DNA of 14,303 nt, taken from assembly GCA_902768605.1 (NCBI GenBank), contig CACXLY010000065.1:1-14303 (forward strand), read 5' to 3'. The notes beneath the pieces were generated by a model. The model was not told the DNA's origin. It searched no databases and saw nothing but the letters and a program-made list of their open reading frames with translations. Position numbers and translations under genes: made by a program. This DNA comes from an uncultured Bacteroidales bacterium. GTDB taxonomy: Bacteria; Bacteroidota; Bacteroidia; Bacteroidales; Bacteroidaceae. Below, piece by piece: positions 1 through 6,376 of the stretch (its first letter is position 1; the number at the start of each line of letters is the position of its first letter).

Positions 1-401
1 TCGGGATTGGGGAACCAGTAAAGCCCTCCGCCCTGAATCACGCCGTTGATGACGTTAAAGAGGATGCCCATGAGCATGATGACGACTGGCATCTTGCTCC
101 GTCCTTTCAGCAGAAAGGGGAAGACGAGACTGCGCTGGAAGTAGTGCAGCTCAAAGAGCCCGAAGAGTGCGAGCTGCGGCAGGTGCCACTTCAGGGGCGA
201 GAAGCTCCATATCGCAAACATGATAAGGAAGACAGGAAGCTCCATAAGCACCCAAGCCAGCTTGTTGTTGATGCTCCATCCCCACCGCTTCGTGCGAAAC
301 TGCCCGTAGCCTGCCGTCACGAAGTAAAGGCTGACGAAGACCACGACAGCCAGCGTCGCCATCCCGCAAACCAAGCCTTCGAAGCAATGAATGTTGAGCA
401 T
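1..401 (-). CDS. Steroid 5-alpha-reductase-like membrane protein, N-terminal part (partial)
   Basis: The reading frame begins at ATG (399-401) and stays open for 133 codons to the window edge, so the C-terminal half is missing. The translation is hydrophobic, with about four likely membrane segments. It carries the signature HYFQRSLVFPFLLKGRSKMP followed by a hydrophobic stretch with FNVINGVIQGG. This closely resembles the steroid 5-alpha-reductase (SRD5A) family pattern of HY..R...P.......P, then F...NG..Q. Family members are polytopic NADPH-dependent reductases of enone lipids. The bacterial substrate is not known from sequence, and the NADPH-binding C-terminus lies outside the window. A Bacteroidales -7 box sits at 432-439, about 30 bp upstream, so the gene has its own promoter although it lies downstream of the helicase gene on the same strand. 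Family assignment is fairly secure; the specific reaction is not. Confidence 0.8.
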   Translation of the reverse strand, partial: MLNIHCFEGLVCGMATLAVVVFVSLYFVTAGYGQFRTKRWGWSINNKLAWVLMELPVFLIMFAIWSFSPLKWHLPQLALFGLFELHYFQRSLVFPFLLKGRSKMPVVIMLMGILFNVINGVIQGGGLYWFPNP

Positions 402-431
402 AGATTATCGAACTTTAAGCGTTATGTCCTG

Positions 432-462
432 CAAAGATACGAAAAATAATTGAGAACATAAA
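432..462 (-). promoter_or_regulatory. Bacteroidales-type promoter of the 5-alpha-reductase-like gene
   Basis: Read on the minus strand, 432-439 is TATCTTTG, an exact match to the Bacteroidetes -7 consensus TAnnTTTG. Nineteen bases further upstream, 459-462 reads TTTA, a 3-of-4 match to the -33 TTTG box. Transcription would start about 25 nt before the ATG at 401. Confidence 0.6.
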
Positions 463-477
463 GCAGAAAGGCAAAAA

Positions 478-2988
478 CTAATGCTGCTCTCGATATTCCT
501 CTTGTGTGATGACTGTGCTGTAACCGCCAACAAACCGCTCTCCTGCATGGCGGTCAATCCCTGAATAACTTAGGCTATTGTCCTCATAGCGTTTGAACTT
601 ATAGACGGCATCGTTCATCAGGGCTTCGTTGAAAACATTCAGGCTTACCAGCAAGGCGAAGTCCTGCTTCGTCAGACCTGTCACACGCTCGAACAGCATT
701 GGCTCTAACTGAAGGATTACGTCTTTAAGCGAATACTCGCGATAGTCTGTCAGATACATAAAGATAGGTATGCGCGTGGCAAACTTCATGAGTTTCTCTT
801 GTATCTGCCTGCGCTTGCTCTTGATTTCCTTTTCCTCTTCGGTCAATTGCTTCTTCTCTTTCTTTGAAAGACCCTCTTCGTGCTCTTTGCGCTTCTTCTT
901 GATGGCATCTGTCTTGTTGATGATGGTCTCGATGTCTTGGTTCAAGGAGCGGAAGCCCTCAATCTTCATCAGCGCGTCCATCGCCTCCTTGCTGTTCATC
1001 AAGCGTTGCAGCGTGAAGTTATCCACGTTGACGAGCAAAGCACTTTCCCACCTTCTCGCCAACAGCGTAGCCGATGTATTGTTCATCGCCATGTCCAGAA
1101 CGTCGCTGGCCGACAGTTGCTTCATCACGCCGTTCTCATAGCAGAGCACAGGCAGGAACTTGATGAAGTCGTCCACACATTTCTCCGGATTGCCTTCCTC
1201 CACGTTCAGTTGGCAAGAATACTCCGAGACTTTTCGCAAAGCTCTGTTTGGAGCAAAGTCAAAGACGTAGCAAACCTTCTTCAGTATCTCCACCCGATTG
1301 GGATGCAGACCGTCGCTGTTGGTAATTGTCCAAGGTGACTGGACGCGGAAAGCCGACTGGAAGTAGGTTTCTGGCGACGAGGTGTCGCGGAGCATGAAGA
1401 TACCCGTCCACGGACGCACGGTGACACCTGTCGTCAGCTTGCCGCAGGTCAAGGTGATGGTCTTGCAATGCAGAGGGTCGGGATGTGCCATCGCTTTCTC
1501 AACAGGAGGCAGAGCCTGCTGACCTATTCCTGCTTGAGTGCCTGCACAGACGATGACGCGATAATCGTGATAGAACGTGTTCTGCAGTTCTTCCAGCAAG
1601 TTCTTCATAGCGAAGCACGATGCCACGTTGGGCAAGAACCAAAGCGTATGGTTCATGTTCGAGTACAGGTCGCCATTCAGGAATGGCAAAGGAGGTTTCC
1701 TGTTCCCTACTTTGAGGTCGTTAACGGATGTGGGCAGGTACTGACCTCGCAACATGTCGAGCCACTTCTGCACCTCGTCGTGATGCTTGAAGACTGCCTT
1801 GTCGCCCTTCCCTACTGCTTCGAAGAAAGAGTTCAGGTCGAACTCGTCAAACTCGCCCTCTTCTGCCACTCTGGTAATTTCGGCAGGCAGCTGATAGGTC
1901 AGCAGCACCATCTTGGGCAGCGAGGCGTATGGATTGTCGGGTTTGTCTCCCCAATTCTCTTTTTCCCTCTGCTCGTCGGAGTACGTCCAGTTATATATCT
2001 GCTCCTCTATGAACTCACCCGAGGCGATGGCTCGGAAGGGCGTGCCTGAAAGGTAGAGGTAATGATTGGAGGTGATTGGTATCAAGTCCTCGTCGAAATA
2101 GTCGGGGTTCTCTATCTCGCCGCCAAGGTCTTCGCTTGCGCCAATCAACTCCTTGGCATTCTCGCGCCAAGCGCCATAGTGGTACTCGTCGAGCACGATG
2201 CAATCCCAGTTGAACTCCCTTGCCCATTCGTGCTTCAGCTTCATGCCTCCGCTGGCTGTGTTCTTGCCGAGGAAGTCTTGGAAAGAGCCGAACACCACCA
2301 TGGGGCGCCGTTTGTCGGCGTACTCGAACTGATAGTCTATCGTGGCTTCAGGATTACGTGCGATGAACTGCCAGCCATCGAAATCGACATGCGTCATCAA
2401 ATCTTCTTCCCACGCTTGGGCAACGGCAGGCTTGAAGGTCAGCACCAAGATACGTGTCCACCCCATTCGCTTTGCCAACTGATAGGTTGTGAATGTCTTG
2501 CCGAAGCGCATCTTGCAGTTCCAAAGGAAGTGAGGCGTGCGACCTTGCTCTCTGGCAAAGCTCTTGAAGTATGCCTCTGTCTTATCTACGGCTGCCTTCT
2601 GCTCCCCACGCATACCGAAAGTTTTGTCGCGATGCCAGGCAATGTCCTTGCGTTCCCTCACCGCAACCACAGCGGCTCGCACCTGTTGCGGCGTGCAGCG
2701 ATACCATTCGCCTTCTATATGCCCACAGCCCATCTTCACTAAGGCACGATGCACGTCGTGGTCGAGGAACGAAGTGCCGTCCTGCCGCATCGCGCTTTCC
2801 TCTACCAATATCCTATACGGCGGCTCACCTGGGCGAACGATGTTGTATTGCTGTCGCACACGTTCCTGCACGCCTATCGTCGTATAGCCCACCTTCAGGA
2901 TGCCCTTCAGGTTCGGGTCGTACTTGTCTTCGTAGGCATAAATCATCGGAGCCGCCTCCGACTTCTTGGGGAAATAGTTTGTTGCCAT
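478..2988 (-). CDS. GIY-YIG nuclease plus DEAH-box helicase, restriction-type protein (836 aa)
   Basis: Probable DNA translocase/nuclease of the restriction-modification-like cluster. Residues about 15-110 look like a T5orf172-type GIY-YIG domain: IYAY at 16-19, KVGYT at 32-36 in place of YIG, arginines at 43 and 45, and GEWY at 93-96 supplying a likely catalytic Glu. Residues about 150-590 are a superfamily 2 helicase: Walker A RFGKT at 161-165, DEYH at 267-270, SGT at 314-316, and a motif VI-like QSAFRVQ around 544-550. A lysine/glutamate-rich probable coiled coil lies near 700-740, followed by a C-terminal region I do not recognise. The start ATG at 2986-2988 follows the four-helix gene by 54 bp and lies inside a hairpin (2984-3007). 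The helicase assignment is firm, the GIY-YIG assignment good, and the restriction role is inferred from the neighbouring methylases. Confidence 0.85.
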   Translation of the reverse strand: MATNYFPKKSEAAPMIYAYEDKYDPNLKGILKVGYTTIGVQERVRQQYNIVRPGEPPYRILVEESAMRQDGTSFLDHDVHRALVKMGCGHIEGEWYRCTPQQVRAAVVAVRERKDIAWHRDKTFGMRGEQKAAVDKTEAYFKSFAREQGRTPHFLWNCKMRFGKTFTTYQLAKRMGWTRILVLTFKPAVAQAWEEDLMTHVDFDGWQFIARNPEATIDYQFEYADKRRPMVVFGSFQDFLGKNTASGGMKLKHEWAREFNWDCIVLDEYHYGAWRENAKELIGASEDLGGEIENPDYFDEDLIPITSNHYLYLSGTPFRAIASGEFIEEQIYNWTYSDEQREKENWGDKPDNPYASLPKMVLLTYQLPAEITRVAEEGEFDEFDLNSFFEAVGKGDKAVFKHHDEVQKWLDMLRGQYLPTSVNDLKVGNRKPPLPFLNGDLYSNMNHTLWFLPNVASCFAMKNLLEELQNTFYHDYRVIVCAGTQAGIGQQALPPVEKAMAHPDPLHCKTITLTCGKLTTGVTVRPWTGIFMLRDTSSPETYFQSAFRVQSPWTITNSDGLHPNRVEILKKVCYVFDFAPNRALRKVSEYSCQLNVEEGNPEKCVDDFIKFLPVLCYENGVMKQLSASDVLDMAMNNTSATLLARRWESALLVNVDNFTLQRLMNSKEAMDALMKIEGFRSLNQDIETIINKTDAIKKKRKEHEEGLSKKEKKQLTEEEKEIKSKRRQIQEKLMKFATRIPIFMYLTDYREYSLKDVILQLEPMLFERVTGLTKQDFALLVSLNVFNEALMNDAVYKFKRYEDNSLSYSGIDRHAGERFVGGYSTVITQEEYREQH

Positions 2989-3007
2989 AACGCATTTCTG
3001 TTATGGC
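2984..3007 (-). promoter_or_regulatory. Start-codon hairpin of the GIY-YIG/helicase gene
   Basis: On the minus strand GCCATAAC (3007-3000) and GTTATGGC (2991-2984) are perfect 8-bp inverted repeats separated by an 8-nt loop. The ATG of the helicase gene (2988-2986) is inside the 3' arm. In mRNA this would hide the start codon, which could delay or reduce translation of the putative nuclease. The pairing is seen directly; the regulatory effect is inferred. Confidence 0.6.
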
Positions 3008-3042
3008 GCTCTGCAATCTGAGGTTGATTATATCTAGCTCGG

Positions 3043-3702
3043 CTAGTCTGTCTTGCCCTGGTTCCTTAGCTTCTCTTCCAGCTCTGATATTCTTCTGTTG
3101 GCTGCTTCCAGTTCACGCTTCAGCCGTTCTATCTCAACTCGCTGGTTAGTGCGATAGCCCAGACGGGCTGCTGTCATCCGCTCCTTTATGCCGCCTTCTT
3201 TCACGAAGGTCTCTTCCTGTTGTTTCTGATAGGTAATCATCATCCTGTCTATCATGTGGCAGAGGGTGAGGGCTATGTTTGCCATTTCTTCGTTAGTCCA
3301 CTTCTCGAAATAGTCTTGATAGTCCTCTATGCGGTTGTGTGCGCGACAGAACTTTAGCATTCCGTCATATCTGGGATTGTCTGTCGTCCATCTTGTCAGA
3401 TGCCGAGAGACGATATAGTCCTCGTAATCCTCCTTCAGCTCCTTGATGCTGCTTCTTGCTACATTCAACAATTTCAGTTCCATCTCCATCGAGGTGACAC
3501 CGTCGGCAGAGCCTTCCACGATATTCTGCTTGCCAGAGCGAGCCGCCTGGACCATCTGGTCGATGGTGCGGTCACCTCTCGTGAGGAAGCGTTTGGTAAA
3601 GACAAAGGTCAACTGGTAAAGGACGACGGACTTCTGATAGAAGTACAAGTCTTCCCAATTGGCTTGTTTACGCAGTACCTGTGGAGTTACCTTTTCGTCC
3701 AT
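3043..3702 (-). CDS. Four-helix-bundle protein with suffix domain and coiled-coil tail (219 aa)
   Basis: Residues about 15-105 resemble the four-helix-bundle family first described as 23S rRNA intervening-sequence proteins: LYFYQKSVVLYQLTFVFTKR, then QMVQAARSGKQNIVEG, then helices rich in LK and E. The next ~70 residues (LTRWTTDNPRYDGM through the KWTNEEMANIALTLCHMIDR region) fit what is annotated in Bacteroidetes as a four-helix-bundle suffix domain. Residues about 188-219 are a heptad-like coiled coil (IERLKRELEAANRRISELEE). No enzymatic motif is visible. Relatives form oligomers that bind nucleic acid, for example Avd proteins of diversity-generating retroelements. The gene sits between the methylase and helicase genes, with its own -7 box just upstream, so it is probably an accessory of the system. 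Function is unknown. Confidence 0.75.
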   Translation of the reverse strand: MDEKVTPQVLRKQANWEDLYFYQKSVVLYQLTFVFTKRFLTRGDRTIDQMVQAARSGKQNIVEGSADGVTSMEMELKLLNVARSSIKELKEDYEDYIVSRHLTRWTTDNPRYDGMLKFCRAHNRIEDYQDYFEKWTNEEMANIALTLCHMIDRMMITYQKQQEETFVKEGGIKERMTAARLGYRTNQRVEIERLKRELEAANRRISELEEKLRNQGKTD

Positions 3703-3721
3703 CTTACATCGTTATTTAGTG

Positions 3722-3729
3722 CAAAGATA
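3722..3729 (-). promoter_or_regulatory. Internal -7 promoter box before the four-helix-bundle gene
   Basis: Minus-strand TATCTTTG matches the Bacteroidetes TAnnTTTG -7 box and lies about 20 bp upstream of the ATG at 3702. A -33 element is only weakly present (ATTG at 3754-3751, 21 bp away). It implies that the four-helix and helicase genes can be transcribed separately from the methylase genes. Confidence 0.5.
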
Positions 3730-3808
3730 CGACTAATCAGTAAAACCACACAATAATCAACCTGCAAAATGTCAAAGAGCGCCTAAATTGTTATACTCTT
3801 GTTTTTAA

Positions 3809-3836
3809 TCCCCTTCCTTTAGGAGAAGTTAGGGGA
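3809..3836. repeat. Short palindromic repeat after the methylase gene, CCCCTCC family
   Basis: The outer arms TCCCCT (3809-3814) and AGGGGA (3831-3836) are perfect inverted repeats, with an inner TCCT/AGGA stem. The sequence aligns with the right-hand arms of the palindromes inside tamB (10241-10268 and 9889-9915). It lies 4 bp past the methylase stop. It lacks a following T run on the minus strand, so it is not a convincing intrinsic terminator. Confidence 0.55.
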
Positions 3837-3840
3837 AACT

Positions 3841-5349
3841 TTATTCCATTGGTCGTATCATCGACTCGATGAAAGCGACTTCTTCGTCTGTCAGTCCGTA
3901 CTTCTTGTAGAGTTCTTCATCCGTCCAAGGCTTGCTGAAGTCTTGGAGGGGGACGAATTGAAATTTGTCAGCTGATATGTCTTGAGAAGTCAATGTTGGT
4001 AACATTAAGGCTCTAACAAAAGCCGTTTTTAAGTAGGACATGTAATTGTCAGCTTCAGCCTGTTTGTCAAAGACACCACCGACAAGATAACTTTGAGTAC
4101 AAACTTCATTGGGAAGAAGAAGTTTCATTGTAGAAAATACTCTATAACGACCAGTCTTATCAGGTGTACCTGCATGTTCACAAGTTGCTTTGGAGAATAC
4201 TACCTTATATTTTTCTATCCATTCTTTGTGGCGAGAAATGTCTTCCTTGCGAACGTATGTTACGCCTCCACTTGAATACAGTTTTATAGCTTCGGGGAAA
4301 TCCTTTTCACTTCCTCTGTATGTTGTGATGAAACCAAATGGTGTTTGAGTACTTATCATTGGCGATAGAGTCTTTTCTCCATATTGTTTAGCTGCATTTA
4401 TTAACGATATGGATTGATTATATCTTGGGAACACCTTATATTCATTCATTTTCCTTAATGACTTTGTTTCTTGACCATTAAACACATTAACGTATTCACA
4501 AGGTCCATTATAAGATGATGACCATAAAAAATAATTTACTCCACCAGATACATCAACTCCTGGGAATACATCTTTTGAATCAATGAAATCTTTTATATAT
4601 TGAATACGAGAGTCATTGAGCATTTCTTCTCTAAAATTATCCAACCCACGTCCTCCAGTAAACCATCTTGATGGGACAATCATCGTGAGGTATCTCGGAT
4701 GTAATTTCTTGGCTTGTTGAATGAATTTATGATATATTGGTATTGCGTAGTTTTCTTTCTCAACACCAACATTCAACTGATACGGCGGGTTTCCTATTAT
4801 TACATCGAAAGTCATATTATTATATAATGTATTAGGTTTGTCTGTGTGAATGAACTCGTAGGCGTGGGATTCGAGGTCATCGCCTCGGTCATAGACTTCT
4901 TGCGAGGCTCCGCAGTAGCGGCATTTACCATTCTGCCATGTATGACGTATGTCCTTGAAGCGGATGTTGCCCTCTTCTGAGTCGAATTGCGAGAGTGCGT
5001 ACTTCCCGCTTGCATCCTTCGAGCAATAGAGGCTGCGGCGGCTCATCATCGAAGTGAGGCGAGTGATGGCTATGCCATAAAGCTGATGGTGCAGGATGTG
5101 GTCGATGCGTTCCTGCAAGTCAGGCATCTCGTCGGCCAAGCCTGCTATCAATCGCTTGGCAATCTCGCGAAGAAAGACGCCGCTCTTCGTGCAAGGGTCG
5201 AGGAACTTCGACTTGGGGCTGCGGAACAGCTCTTGCGGCAACATATCCAACATCTGATTGGCAAGACTGGGCGGAGTGAACACTTCGTCGTTGCTCAGGT
5301 TTGCCAAGCACGACAAGACATCGGGGTTGTAGTTCAACTTACTACTCAT
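3841..5349 (-). CDS. Eco57I-type N6-adenine DNA methyltransferase with target-recognition region (502 aa)
   Basis: Probable catalytic and specificity subunit of the modification enzyme. DEVFTPPSLANQML at 21-34 is a motif X-like segment, and FLDPCTKSGVFL at 49-60 is the SAM-binding motif I. A CRYC pair sits at 143-146. FDVIIGNPPYQ at 181-191 is the gamma-class N6-adenine catalytic motif IV, and IVPSRWFTGG follows at 224-233. Residues about 240-460 would hold target recognition, and the C-terminus returns to a conserved-looking tail. The ATG (5347-5349) overlaps the stop of the preceding gene by 8 bp, indicating translational coupling. From about 4850 down to 4000 the gene is markedly AT-rich compared with its 5' part, suggesting that the recognition half was exchanged. 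The methylase call is secure; the recognised site cannot be told. Confidence 0.88.
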   Translation of the reverse strand: MSSKLNYNPDVLSCLANLSNDEVFTPPSLANQMLDMLPQELFRSPKSKFLDPCTKSGVFLREIAKRLIAGLADEMPDLQERIDHILHHQLYGIAITRLTSMMSRRSLYCSKDASGKYALSQFDSEEGNIRFKDIRHTWQNGKCRYCGASQEVYDRGDDLESHAYEFIHTDKPNTLYNNMTFDVIIGNPPYQLNVGVEKENYAIPIYHKFIQQAKKLHPRYLTMIVPSRWFTGGRGLDNFREEMLNDSRIQYIKDFIDSKDVFPGVDVSGGVNYFLWSSSYNGPCEYVNVFNGQETKSLRKMNEYKVFPRYNQSISLINAAKQYGEKTLSPMISTQTPFGFITTYRGSEKDFPEAIKLYSSGGVTYVRKEDISRHKEWIEKYKVVFSKATCEHAGTPDKTGRYRVFSTMKLLLPNEVCTQSYLVGGVFDKQAEADNYMSYLKTAFVRALMLPTLTSQDISADKFQFVPLQDFSKPWTDEELYKKYGLTDEEVAFIESMIRPME

Positions 5350-6028
5350 AGTCGGGAAGTTTTAGGTAGTCAGTCAAAGGGTATTCGCGTTTGGGCAGAG
5401 GCATGAATACAGGCTCGTCCAAGTCGCTGAAGAGGTTGCCGTATTCGCCGGGCTTAGGTTTGTCGAACTCCACGTTGCGAAGCAGTTCGGCCAGTTCGAA
5501 GTCGCGGCGCTTCACCTTGCCTTCCATGCCGATGAACGTCCATTCGCAGAAGGTGATGGGCGTCCCGTCCTCTTGAAGCATGGTAAGAGCGTCGCCGCAA
5601 AGGATGTTCTTTGACAAAAGGAAACTGATGCATCGCTGCTGCTCGGGCGAGGCGTTGACGGAGAGGTGCCGACGGTAGGTGTCGAGATATTGCTCGAAGA
5701 GCCTTCTGCGGCAGTTCTCCACATTATCGGGCAGGAGTTCGATGCCATAAATCGAACTGACGGCCTGTGCCGAGGCAAGGTCGTACTCGAAGCGGTTGCG
5801 GGCAAAGCGCCTCTTTACCACTTCCATTTTACGGTTAAGAATCTCAACAAGGAAGTTTCCCGTGCCGCAGGCGGGTTCCAGGAAGCGGGAGTCTATACGC
5901 TCCGTCTCCTCCTTCACCAGGTCGAGCATGGCATTGACCTCTCGCTTGGCAGTATACACCTCGCCGTGGTCTGCTACCCGCTGACGCGAAACAACTTGTT
6001 TTTCATGTTCATCGCTCGTTACGTTCAT
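5342..6028 (-). CDS. SAM-dependent methyltransferase-like protein lacking NPPY (228 aa)
   Basis: First gene of the cluster. The motif X-like DHGEVYTAKREVNAML at 20-35, motif I FLEPACGTGNFL at 49-60, YGIELLPDNVENC at 94-106 and NILCGDAL at 141-148 are typical of N6-adenine DNA methylases. Where the catalytic NPPY should follow there is instead PITFCEWTF (157-165) and a KRRDF segment. It therefore probably binds SAM or a partner but may not methylate by itself. The frame is open up to 6139, but I chose ATG 6026-6028. The extra 37 codons run through the arm of a large inverted repeat and look non-protein-like, and the conserved family-like part starts just after this Met. The 8-bp overlap with the next methylase gene suggests that the two products form a complex. 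It could instead be a truncated methylase, although the C-terminus reads as intact. Confidence 0.8.
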   Translation of the reverse strand: MNVTSDEHEKQVVSRQRVADHGEVYTAKREVNAMLDLVKEETERIDSRFLEPACGTGNFLVEILNRKMEVVKRRFARNRFEYDLASAQAVSSIYGIELLPDNVENCRRRLFEQYLDTYRRHLSVNASPEQQRCISFLLSKNILCGDALTMLQEDGTPITFCEWTFIGMEGKVKRRDFELAELLRNVEFDKPKPGEYGNLFSDLDEPVFMPLPKREYPLTDYLKLPDYE

Positions 6029-6031
6029 AAT

Positions 6032-6050
6032 TGGTCGGATTTTGCGTGAA
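6032..6050 (-). repeat. Third copy of the leader repeat, abutting the methylase start codon
   Basis: Plus-strand TGGTCGGATTTTGCGTGAA is a near copy of 6203-6223 (same orientation) and an inverted partner of 6099-6119. It ends 3 bp from the ATG of the 228-aa gene. Nine bases (TGGTCGGAT) match the inverted arm perfectly. Confidence 0.6.
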
Positions 6051-6061
6051 ACGATAACATT

Positions 6062-6069
6062 CAAACATA
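6062..6069 (-). promoter_or_regulatory. Possible proximal -7 box upstream of the methylase operon
   Basis: Minus-strand TATGTTTG fits TAnnTTTG and lies 33 bp before the ATG at 6028, but there is no TTTG at the expected -33 position. It is a weaker candidate than the distal promoter at 6346-6376. Confidence 0.3.
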
Positions 6070-6098
6070 AAGAAAGTGTACCTCGCTCCCTTATATGC

Positions 6099-6223
6099 TT
6101 CACACCAGGTATCCGACCAAGGACCCGTAACAAGAACATATATGGAACGGGTACACCTTACTGAAAAGGTGTATCCCGATTCCAAGAGGTCTTGTTACAT
6201 TCTGGTCGGAATTTTGGTATGAA
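6099..6223 (-). repeat. Large imperfect hairpin, about 43 bp paired over 125 nt
   Basis: Read as minus-strand RNA, successive stems are TTCATACCA/TGGTGTGAA (one wobble), TCCGACCA/TGGTCGGA, GTAACAAGA/TCTTGTTAC, TGGAA/TTCCA, CGGG/CCCG and TACACCTT/AAGGTGTA, closed by a 6-nt loop at 6160-6165. Small internal loops separate the stems. It lies in the leader of the methylase operon. It could be an RNA regulatory hairpin, or a small palindromic mobile element (MITE-like). Confidence 0.7.
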
Positions 6224-6269
6224 CCTCTATAGAATATAGATACAACTATCTATTCAACCACTAAAGTCA

Positions 6270-6337
6270 TACCGCATCCCTGCGCTCAGGGAAAGTTTCG
6301 CATGAGAGCGACGTCGTTTTTCGACATTACTGCGGTA
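6270..6337 (-). promoter_or_regulatory. Multibranched RNA fold at the predicted transcript 5' end
   Basis: The closing stem TACCGCA (6337-6331) with TGCGGTA (6276-6270) is a perfect 7 bp. It encloses two hairpins: ATGTCG/CGACGT with an A5 loop (6327-6311, one wobble) and TCCCTG/CAGGGA with a 4-nt loop (6292-6277). The second hairpin directly abuts the closing stem and could stack on it. The fold starts only a few nucleotides after the transcription start predicted from the promoter at 6346-6376. Confidence 0.4.
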
Positions 6338-6345
6338 CTTGGTGA

Positions 6346-6376
6346 CAAAGGTACGCTTTTATTTCCGAACGGCAAA
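6346..6376 (-). promoter_or_regulatory. Consensus Bacteroidales promoter of the restriction-modification-like operon
   Basis: Minus-strand TTTG (6376-6373), a 19-bp spacer, and TACCTTTG (6353-6346) give a full match to the Bacteroidetes -33/-7 consensus. Transcription would start near 6340, some 310 nt before the first methylase ATG. A 17-bp dyad (6370-6386, CAAAG-A-CTTTG core) covers the -33 box and could be an operator. Confidence 0.65.

Noticed and set aside
2062..2742. 226-aa plus-strand open frame
   Set aside because: Lies opposite the helicase domain with intact motifs; no recognisable features.
3043..3702. Diversity-generating retroelement accessory protein
   Set aside because: The protein is of the same broad four-helix class, but there is no reverse transcriptase and no template/variable repeat in the window.
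3809..3836. Rho-independent terminator after the methylase gene
   Set aside because: The stem is interrupted and no T run follows on the minus strand; it matches the dispersed palindrome family instead.
6029..6139. 37-residue N-terminal extension of the first methylase-like protein
   Set aside because: The extension uses an upstream ATG inside the large inverted repeat, and the residues do not resemble the family. The ATG at 6028 is more likely.
6270..6337. tRNA or tRNA-like gene
   Set aside because: The 7-bp closing stem and arms are suggestive, but the T-loop sequence, anticodon arm and correct loop sizes are missing.
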